A DNA stretch of 12,750 bases from an uncultured Macromonas sp. (GTDB lineage Bacteria; Pseudomonadota; Gammaproteobacteria; Burkholderiales; Burkholderiaceae), in contig CAMLOF010000060.1 in assembly GCA_946481585.1 (NCBI GenBank), forward strand, positions 1-12,750, in the 5' to 3' direction. The translations under genes were made by a program, and so were the position numbers. Each line of letters starts with the position of its first letter. Position 1 is the first letter of the stretch. Below, one piece after another: positions 7,078 to 12,750 of this stretch. The notes below the pieces were generated by a model. That model saw only the letters and a list, made by a program, of their open reading frames with translations. It had not been told where the DNA came from and ran no database searches.

Positions 7078-8037
7078 ATGAATACCGCCACCAGCCCGAC
7101 CGCCACCCCCTGGCAACGCGTGGTCGATGCGCCGTGTGCATTGGGTGAGTCGCCCTTCTGGCATCCGAAGGAGCAGCGGCTGTACTGGGTGGACATTGCG
7201 CTCAAGCGCCTGTGGCGCCTTCATGTGCCCAGCAACCATCTGGAATACTGGGACTTGCCCCAGGATCCGGGCAGCATCGCCCCTTGCCGCAGCGGCGCCT
7301 TGCTGATCGCCATGCGAGACGGCATCTACCAATCTTTCACGTGGCACGACATTCCCCAAAAGGTGGCGAATGCGCCGTATGACAGCACCCGCATACGCTT
7401 CAACGACGGCAAGTGCGACGTGTGGGGACGCTTCTGGGTAGGTACAGCGGTGGATGCGCGCGACCGGCCCGATGGCGCACTTTATTGCCTGCATCAGATG
7501 TCGGGCGCGCATCCCAAGCTCCATATGGTGGAGAGTGGGGTGATGGTCTCGAACGGGTTGGCCTGGTCGCCCGACGGACGAACCATGTACTGGGCGGACA
7601 CCTCGCGACACAACATCTTCCGCTACGACCTGTCGCAACCCGGGCAATGGCCGCCTCAATTGGGGCCCGTGAACCCGCTGGCGCGCTTTACGCCTAAACC
7701 AGCAGACTGGACCTTTGAGCAGGCACTCGGTAAGGATTACGGCGGACGCCCGGATGGCGCAGCGGTTGACAGCGCGGGTAGGTACTGGGTCGCCATGTAC
7801 GAGGGTGCGCGCGTACTCTGCCTGAGCCCCAAAGGGGACTTGGTGGCTGAGTACCCTACCCCCGCGCAGTGCCCGACCATGGTGTGCTTTGGCGGCAGCG
7901 ATCTGCGGACCCTTTACCTGACGACCGCACGACAAAAACGCAGCAGCGCGGAGCTGGCCCATTACCCAGACAGCGGGGCAGTGTTTTCCATGCGCGTGGA
8001 CACCCCAGGCCTGCCCGTGAACTTTTACTGGGACTGA
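7078..8037 (+). CDS. SMP-30/gluconolactonase/LRE family protein (putative sugar lactonase)
   Basis: A 319-residue cytoplasmic six-bladed beta-propeller of the SMP-30/gluconolactonase family, which hydrolyses sugar lactones to sugar acids using one divalent metal. The three expected metal ligands are visible: Glu24 in LGESPFW, Asn159 in SNGLAWSPDG and Asp226 in GRPDGAAVD. R-F-N-D-G-K-C-D (107-114) is the substrate-side motif with Arg107 and Asn109. A longer loop than usual (about residues 188-222) separates the second and third ligand. The start has a strong AGGAGG. It is divergent from hemJ with only 45 bases between the start codons, and glcE follows 58 bases after its stop, so it may or may not be cotranscribed with the glc genes. 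The specific lactone cannot be read from the sequence. Confidence 0.88.
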   Translation: MNTATSPTATPWQRVVDAPCALGESPFWHPKEQRLYWVDIALKRLWRLHVPSNHLEYWDLPQDPGSIAPCRSGALLIAMRDGIYQSFTWHDIPQKVANAPYDSTRIRFNDGKCDVWGRFWVGTAVDARDRPDGALYCLHQMSGAHPKLHMVESGVMVSNGLAWSPDGRTMYWADTSRHNIFRYDLSQPGQWPPQLGPVNPLARFTPKPADWTFEQALGKDYGGRPDGAAVDSAGRYWVAMYEGARVLCLSPKGDLVAEYPTPAQCPTMVCFGGSDLRTLYLTTARQKRSSAELAHYPDSGAVFSMRVDTPGLPVNFYWD

Positions 8038-8095
8038 ACTGGCGCGTTAAAAAAATTCACGCCGCCTCAGAGGTGCGACGGCTACTATTGCGGCC

Positions 8096-9280
8096 ATGTC
8101 GGACACTCCTCCCCACACATTTGGTGCGCCTGCGCAGGCGCTGGGCACGCCGTTGGCCGGGCCTCTGGCCGACTGGACAGAGCGTATTCGCGCGGCCAGC
8201 CGCGAGGGTCGCGGCCTGAGGATTCGTGGCGGGGACACAAAGGCCTTCTACGGCGAGCCCCTTCCCCCAGAACTGGACGCACTGGACACCCGCGTACACG
8301 CTGGCATCGTGGCCTATGAGCCCACGGAACTGGTGGTAACCGCCAAGGCGGGAACGCCCCTGGTCGAACTGGAGGCGGCACTGGCGGAAAAGGGGCAGTG
8401 CCTGGCCTTTGAGCCCCCACGCTTTGGCCCCGAAGGCACGGTGGGCGGCATGGTGGCGGCAGGCCTGAGCGGGCCAGCGCGGGCCAGTGTGGGCGCCACG
8501 CGCGACTTCGTCCTGGGCGCGCAACTCCTCAATGGGCGCGGTGAACACCTGACCTTTGGCGGGCAGGTGATGAAGAACGTGGCAGGCTACGACGTGAGCC
8601 GCCTGCTGGCGGGCAGCCTGGGTTCGCTGGGCGTGATCACCGAGGTTTCACTGAAAGTGCTGCCCGTGGCACCGTCAGAGGCCACGCTGTGCTTCGAGTT
8701 GCCGCAAGACCGTGCGCTGCAGCAACTGGCGCGTTGGCGTGCGCAACCGCTGCCGCTCAATGCCAGCTGCTGGGTGCGTGATGACACCGAATCACCCGCC
8801 CGGGAGTTGCTGTTCGTTCGTCTTCGGGGCGCCGTGGCGGCGGTGGAGGCCGCCTGCCACCGCATGCTGGGCGACGCACTGGGTGAGCGCATGGACTGGC
8901 AGCAAGCGGCACGCGACTGGACGGCGTGCCGTGACCAGACGCTGCCCTTCTTCAATGCCCCCGCAGACGACCTGGGGCTGTGGCGCCTGTCGGTTGCACC
9001 CAACGCCCCGGTGATGAACTTGCCTTGCAGCCCGCTGGTGGAATGGCATGGCGGCCTGCGGTGGGTATGGGCGCCGCTGGATGCGCGCGACACCTTGTTG
9101 CAAGCGGCCCGCCAGGCGGGCGGCCACGCCACGCTGTGGCGCACTCCGGCCAATGCCTCTCATGCAACCGGCCGCTTCACTGCGCCCGATTCTGCACAAC
9201 TCACCATTCAAAAGCGTCTGAAACAGGCGTTCGACCCTGCGGGGGTGTTCAACCCCGGCCGCTGGGGCTTTGGCATCTGA
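8096..9280 (+). CDS. glcE: Glycolate oxidase FAD-binding subunit GlcE
   Basis: A 394-residue subunit of the membrane-associated glycolate oxidase GlcDEF, which oxidises glycolate to glyoxylate. The N-terminal half is an FAD_binding_4 (PCMH-type) domain: RIRGGDTKAF (42-51), the ELVVTAKAGTPL strand, GPEGTVGGMVAAG, then the flavin-binding stretch NVAGYDVSRLLAGSLGSLGV followed by ITEVSLKVLP. The C-terminus ends in the family-typical F-D-P-A-G-V-F-N-P-G-R. It is a little longer than E. coli GlcE (about 350 residues). ATG 8096 has no good ribosome binding site (AGAGGTG is about 20 bases away), so the exact start is less sure than the identity. glcF starts 16 bases after the stop. The usual upstream neighbour glcD is absent; the SMP-30 gene stands there instead. 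Confidence 0.93.
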   Translation: MSDTPPHTFGAPAQALGTPLAGPLADWTERIRAASREGRGLRIRGGDTKAFYGEPLPPELDALDTRVHAGIVAYEPTELVVTAKAGTPLVELEAALAEKGQCLAFEPPRFGPEGTVGGMVAAGLSGPARASVGATRDFVLGAQLLNGRGEHLTFGGQVMKNVAGYDVSRLLAGSLGSLGVITEVSLKVLPVAPSEATLCFELPQDRALQQLARWRAQPLPLNASCWVRDDTESPARELLFVRLRGAVAAVEAACHRMLGDALGERMDWQQAARDWTACRDQTLPFFNAPADDLGLWRLSVAPNAPVMNLPCSPLVEWHGGLRWVWAPLDARDTLLQAARQAGGHATLWRTPANASHATGRFTAPDSAQLTIQKRLKQAFDPAGVFNPGRWGFGI

Positions 9281-9296
9281 CGCGAGGCAAAACCAA

Positions 9297-10550
9297 ATGC
9301 AAACCCACCTCGCCCCCGAATTCCAGGGAACCCCAGACGGCGCCGCCGCCGAAGCCATCCTGCGCAAGTGCGTGCACTGCGGCTTCTGCACGGCCACCTG
9401 CCCCACCTACCAGTTGCTTGGCGACGAACTGGACGGCCCGCGCGGACGCATCTACCTGATCAAACAGGTGCTGGAAGGCGCACAGCCGACGCGCAAGACC
9501 CAGTTGCACCTGGACCGCTGCCTGACCTGCCGCAACTGCGAATCCACCTGCCCCAGCGGCGTGGACTATGGCCACCTGGTGGACATTGGACGCAAGGTGG
9601 TGGAGGCCAAGGTGGATCGCCCCCTGGGCGAGCGTGCCGTGCGCTGGCTGCTGAAGGAAGGTTTGCCGTCCCCACTGTTTGGCCCGGCCATGAAACTCGG
9701 CCAGACCGTTCGCGGCCTGCTACCAGCCAGCTTGCAGGCCAAGGTCCCACCGCGCCAGGACGCTGGCTTGATGCCCAGCCGTGAACATGCCCGCAAGGTG
9801 CTGATGCTCGAAGGCTGCGTGCAGCCAGCGATGATGCCCAACATCAATACGGCCACGGCGCGGGTTCTGGACGCTGCAGGCATACAGACCGTGGTGGCCC
9901 CCCAGGCGGGCTGCTGCGGTGCCGTGAAGTTCCACCTGAATGACCAGGTGGGCGGCCTGGAGCAGATGCGCGCGAATATTGACGCCTGGTGGCCGTGGAT
10001 TGACCCGGCCGCCTCGACAGGTGTGGAGGCCATCGTGATGAACGCATCGGGCTGCGGCGTGACCGTGAAGGAATACGGGCACCTGCTGCGCCACGACCCG
10101 GCATACGCGAGCAAGGCGGCCCTTGTGAGTGAGCTGACGCGTGACTTGGTTGAATTGCTGCCAGAGATGGTGCCCGCGCTGAAGGACAAGCTTCGCGACG
10201 CGCCCGCGCGGGAGCGGCTGGCCTTTCACCCGCCGTGCACGCTGCAACATGGTCAGCAGTTGCGCGGCGGCGTGGAAAAACACCTGGGTGAACTGGGATT
10301 CGACGTGCAGGTGGCGCGCAACGAAGCGCACCTGTGCTGCGGCTCGGCAGGCACCTATTCGGTGCTGAACCCAGGACTGTCCAAGCAGTTGCGCGACCGC
10401 AAGCTTGGTCACCTGGGGGAGATCGAGCCGGAAACCATCGTGTCAGCGAACATCGGCTGCATCACCCATTTGCAGAGTGGAACCAGCACGCCGGTGAAAC
10501 ACTGGGTGGAAGTGCTGGATGCCGCACTGAGCGGTACGCAGGGCAGTTGA
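9297..10550 (+). CDS. glcF: Glycolate oxidase iron-sulfur subunit GlcF
   Basis: The 417-residue electron-transfer subunit of glycolate oxidase, passing electrons from the flavin subunits toward the membrane quinone pool. Two [4Fe-4S] motifs are complete: CVHCGFCTATCP (Cys25, 28, 31, 35) and CLTCRNCESTCP (Cys75, 78, 81, 85). Two cysteine-rich CCG-type domains follow, with GCVQP, AGCCGAVKFH and SGCGVTVKEYG in the first, and HPPCTLQHGQ, LCCGSAGTY and NIGCITHLQ in the second. ATG 9297 is chosen because GAGG lies nine bases upstream; the in-frame ATG 9270 falls inside the end of glcE and adds only nine residues. It ends ten bases before the lrgA-type gene, so cotranscription with it is likely. Length and cysteine layout are normal for GlcF. 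Confidence 0.95.
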   Translation: MQTHLAPEFQGTPDGAAAEAILRKCVHCGFCTATCPTYQLLGDELDGPRGRIYLIKQVLEGAQPTRKTQLHLDRCLTCRNCESTCPSGVDYGHLVDIGRKVVEAKVDRPLGERAVRWLLKEGLPSPLFGPAMKLGQTVRGLLPASLQAKVPPRQDAGLMPSREHARKVLMLEGCVQPAMMPNINTATARVLDAAGIQTVVAPQAGCCGAVKFHLNDQVGGLEQMRANIDAWWPWIDPAASTGVEAIVMNASGCGVTVKEYGHLLRHDPAYASKAALVSELTRDLVELLPEMVPALKDKLRDAPARERLAFHPPCTLQHGQQLRGGVEKHLGELGFDVQVARNEAHLCCGSAGTYSVLNPGLSKQLRDRKLGHLGEIEPETIVSANIGCITHLQSGTSTPVKHWVEVLDAALSGTQGS

Positions 10551-10560
10551 ACCCCGCCTT

Positions 10561-10929
10561 ATGCTGAGCGCACTTGCCACCTTGCTGAGCCTGCAGTTGG
10601 CGGGTGAGGTGGTGGCGCGTTGGCTCGACCTGCCAGTGCCTGGACCGGTGCTGGGCATGAGCGCGTTGTTGGCGGCACTGGCCGCCCGCCCGCAATGGTT
10701 GCCATCTCTCAAGCCAGTGGCGAATGGCTTGCTGCAACACCTGTCTCTGCTGTTCGTGCCGGCGGGCGTGGGGGTGATGTTGCACCTGCAGCGGCTGGGC
10801 GAAGAGGCCTGGGCCATAGGCGTGGCCTTGCTGCTGAGCACCTGGCTGGGCATGGCCGCCACCGCGCTGACTGTGGTCTGGCTGATGGGAAAGACCAGCA
10901 ACGGCAAACGGCCGTCAGACACCCCATGA
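10561..10929 (+). CDS. lrgA: CidA/LrgA family membrane protein
   Basis: A 122-residue integral membrane protein with about four transmembrane helices. Family hallmarks are L-Q-L-A-G-E near residue 11, LPVPGPVLGM (24-33) and LLFVPAGVGVM (63-73). In Staphylococcus, LrgA and CidA were described as holin-like regulators of murein hydrolase activity. In B. subtilis and S. mutans the LrgAB-type pair moves pyruvate, and the plant fusion homologue PLGG1 moves glycolate and glycerate. The position ten bases after glcF and the four-base overlap with lrgB favour a carrier role here; that is an inference. No clear ribosome binding site precedes ATG 10561, consistent with coupling to glcF translation. The symbol denotes the family, not proven orthology. 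Confidence 0.88.
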   Translation: MLSALATLLSLQLAGEVVARWLDLPVPGPVLGMSALLAALAARPQWLPSLKPVANGLLQHLSLLFVPAGVGVMLHLQRLGEEAWAIGVALLLSTWLGMAATALTVVWLMGKTSNGKRPSDTP

Positions 10930-11657
10930 CGCCCGCCGCCCTCAGTGAGATCTGGGTTTACCTGTCCGCCTCGCCGCTGCTCGGCCTGACGGTGACACTG
11001 CTGGTCTATGTTCTGGCTTACCGGCTGCATGAGTTGAGCGGCCACAACCCGCTGGCCAACCCGGTGGCGATTTCGATCGCCATTCTGGGCACACTGCTGT
11101 GGGTCAGCGACACACCCTACAGCACCTATTTCGATGGTGCCCAGTTCGTCCACTTTCTGCTGGGGCCTGCCACGGTGGCCCTGGCTGTGCCTCTGTACGA
11201 GCAACTGGGGCGCCTGCGGCGGTTGTGGCTGCCCTTGCTGGCTGGCCTGGTCACAGGTACCTTGGTTGCCACCGCAAGCGCCGTTCTTATCGCCCACGCA
11301 CTGGGGGCATCGCGAGCCACGCTGGCATCTTTGGCCCCCAAATCGGTGACCACGCCCGTGGCCATGGGCATTGCCGAAAAGCTGGGTGGGCTGCCGTCGC
11401 TCACCGCAGTGCTGGTGGTGAGCACGGGCGTCATCGGCGCAGCTACCGCTCGCTTTCTGTTCGACGCCATGCGCATTGGCAACCCCGTTGTGCGGGGTTT
11501 TGCCTTGGGTACAGCCGCACACGGCATAGGCACGGCACGTGCCTTTCAGGTGAGCGAGGAGATGGGCGCGTTTGCGGGCCTGGCAATGGGGTTGACGGCC
11601 TTGTTCAGCGCTGTTGCGCTTCCGCCAGTGGTAGGCCAGCTGCTGCGCTGGCTCTGA
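10926..11657 (+). CDS. lrgB: CidB/LrgB family membrane protein, probable transport partner of the preceding gene
   Basis: A 243-residue polytopic membrane protein of normal LrgB length. Conserved blocks are NPVAISI near residue 45, HFLLGPATVALAVPLY (76-91), the signature PKSVTTPVA (138-146), STGVIGA (166-172) and GTAAHGIGTARA (195-206). ATG 10926 overlaps the TGA of the LrgA gene as ATGA, so translation is coupled. The frame stays open upstream inside the LrgA gene, but that part is an out-of-frame shadow and lacks the family pattern. It is the last gene of the plus-strand run; 15 bases separate its stop from the stop of the convergent lplT, and no terminator is evident there. A glycolate or other 2-hydroxyacid substrate is inferred from the glcEF neighbours and from plant PLGG1. 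Confidence 0.9.
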   Translation: MTPAALSEIWVYLSASPLLGLTVTLLVYVLAYRLHELSGHNPLANPVAISIAILGTLLWVSDTPYSTYFDGAQFVHFLLGPATVALAVPLYEQLGRLRRLWLPLLAGLVTGTLVATASAVLIAHALGASRATLASLAPKSVTTPVAMGIAEKLGGLPSLTAVLVVSTGVIGAATARFLFDAMRIGNPVVRGFALGTAAHGIGTARAFQVSEEMGAFAGLAMGLTALFSAVALPPVVGQLLRWL

Positions 11658-11672
11658 ACCGACCCGCCTGCT

Positions 11673-12750
11673 TCAGCCGTGGAGATCGTCGCGGCGGGCG
11701 ATTTCGAGGAGGCGCTCCAGTTCGTGCGGGTGGACGCGCTCGTTATGGCTTTGCCAGCGCTTGATCAGCCACATGACGCCCGCCACCACCAAACCAAAGG
11801 CCGTGATGGCACCGAAGGCCGACAAACCCATGCCCGTAGAGAAGCTGTATGCAGCCCCCAGGCCCAGGATGCAGGCCTGCTCGTTGAAGTTCTGAACCGC
11901 AATGGAGCGCCCTGCACCCATTAGGTTGTGGCCACGGTGTTGAAGCAGTGCATTCATGGGCACCACCAGGAAGCCGCCCAGCCCGCCCAGCAAAATGAGG
12001 AAGGGTGCTGCCATCCAGACGTTGTCGATGAAGTTCATGAGCACCACCAACAGCCCCATGCCTATGCCCAGAGGTATGACGCGGGTGGCATGCTCCAGGC
12101 GCATGCGCATGGACGCCACGACAGCCCCCACTGCTGTGCCGATGGCCACCACGCCAACCAGCGACGAAGCCTGGGTGGTGCTGTAACCCAGTGCCGCCGC
12201 CGCCCAGGCCAGCACGATGTAGCGGAGGTTGCCGCTGACGCCCCAGAAAAGGGTGGTGGTGGCCAGGGAGATCTGCCCCAGACGGTCACGCCAGAGGCGG
12301 CTGTTGCAAGTCCAGAAATCAGGCAGCAACGCCAAGGGGTTGGCGGGCATGTGCCGCATTGGCGCACCGGTGCGGGGAATGCGCGTATTGAACCAGGCCG
12401 CCACCCCATAGACCACGACCAGCACGAGGATGGCCGCTTCCGCCGGGCGGTCTATGCCCAGATGGACGCCCGGCAGGCTGACGCTCAACAGTTTGGAAGA
12501 GAGCACCGGACCCACAAGCTGGCCGCCCAGCACAACCCCAAGAATGATGGAAGCGATGGTCAGACCTTCGATCCAGCCATTGGCCTTGACCAACTGTGAA
12601 GGAGGCAGAAGCTCGGTGAGGATGCCGTACTTGGCTGGCGAATAGGCCGCAGCCCCCAGGCCGACCACGGCATAGGCCATAAGGGGGTGGGTACTGGTGA
12701 GCATGAGCACACAACCCACCACCTTGATGGCGTTGCTGATGAACATGACC
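11673..12750 (-). CDS. lplT: Lysophospholipid transporter LplT-type MFS protein, N-terminus beyond window
   Basis: The visible 358 codons are the C-terminal part of a major facilitator protein; the frame stays open to the right edge, and the family is about 400-430 residues, so some 50-70 N-terminal residues are missing. The stretch AAAYSPAKYGILTELLP near the visible start matches the LplT family strongly, and many hydrophobic helices follow. The C-terminal tail is hydrophilic and charged (HPHELERLLEIARRDD). LplT flips lyso-phospholipids such as lysophosphatidylethanolamine from the outer to the inner leaflet of the inner membrane for re-acylation by Aas. No aas domain is fused in the part seen. 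It is convergent with lrgB. The alternative is a general MFS permease; the YSPAKYG motif favours LplT. Confidence 0.85.
   Translation of the reverse strand, partial: VMFISNAIKVVGCVLMLTSTHPLMAYAVVGLGAAAYSPAKYGILTELLPPSQLVKANGWIEGLTIASIILGVVLGGQLVGPVLSSKLLSVSLPGVHLGIDRPAEAAILVLVVVYGVAAWFNTRIPRTGAPMRHMPANPLALLPDFWTCNSRLWRDRLGQISLATTTLFWGVSGNLRYIVLAWAAAALGYSTTQASSLVGVVAIGTAVGAVVASMRMRLEHATRVIPLGIGMGLLVVLMNFIDNVWMAAPFLILLGGLGGFLVVPMNALLQHRGHNLMGAGRSIAVQNFNEQACILGLGAAYSFSTGMGLSAFGAITAFGLVVAGVMWLIKRWQSHNERVHPHELERLLEIARRDDLHG

Noticed and set aside
7033..7962. Long minus-strand open frame upstream of hemJ, giving a 452-residue product
   Set aside because: The upstream 310 residues are antisense to the well-supported SMP-30 gene, and the HemJ family begins at M-L-W-V-K (7032).
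8038..8095. Promoter before glcE using TTCACG and TACTAT
   Set aside because: The two boxes are 21 bases apart, well off the 16-18 optimum, so the match is not convincing.
10443..11522. 359-residue minus-strand frame opposite glcF, lrgA and lrgB
   Set aside because: It is low in hydrophobic residues, rich in Gln/Gly/His/Arg and spans three real genes on the other strand; high GC content keeps such frames open.
10561..11657. LrgAB as a holin/antiholin lysis system or phage remnant
   Set aside because: No endolysin or phage genes are nearby; the operon context with glcEF favours metabolic transport.
11658..11672. Bidirectional terminator between lrgB and lplT
   Set aside because: Only 15 bases, with no inverted repeat or T-run visible.

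Overview
The window looks like a chromosomal stretch from a high-GC betaproteobacterium, most likely Burkholderiales and probably Comamonadaceae. This rests on the S12, S7 and EF-G sequences, the strong GC bias at third codon positions, and the mix of a GlcE/GlcF glycolate oxidase, an LplT-type carrier and a HemJ-type membrane protein. The genus assignment is an inference; no rRNA gene is present. No mobile element, CRISPR array or tRNA gene was seen. Genes are tightly packed and no gene-free gap reaches 300 bases.

Left part, minus strand (reading right to left, 7032 to 1): a run of eight genes. It starts with hemJ (CopD-like), followed by a long VanZ-family membrane protein, a small thioredoxin-like [2Fe-2S] ferredoxin and an alpha/beta hydrolase. 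The last three overlap or nearly overlap, which suggests one operon. Next come a secreted D-alanyl-D-alanine carboxypeptidase (dacA type, TTG start) and the streptomycin operon rpsL-rpsG-fusA. The str operon has a recognisable sigma70-type promoter just upstream of rpsL and a structured 193-base spacer between rpsL and rpsG. The fusA C-terminus lies beyond the left edge.

Middle and right part, plus strand (7078 to 11657): an SMP-30/gluconolactonase-family gene, then glcE and glcF (the FAD-binding and iron-sulfur subunits of glycolate oxidase), then an LrgA/CidA gene and an LrgB/CidB gene overlapping by four bases. The spacing from glcE onward is operon-like. glcD, the third core subunit gene, is not in the window. 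Because the plant plastid glycolate/glycerate carrier PLGG1 is itself an LrgA-LrgB-type protein, the likely reading is a glycolate (2-hydroxyacid) uptake-and-oxidation unit, with LrgAB as the transporter. This is the most interesting feature of the window.

Right edge, minus strand: a partial lysophospholipid transporter (LplT-type MFS), convergent with lrgB. Its N-terminus lies outside the window.

Most of the window is ordinary housekeeping sequence. The points of interest are the glc-lrgAB linkage, the structured rpsL-rpsG spacer, and the small membrane/redox operon hemJ-vanZ-ferredoxin-hydrolase.
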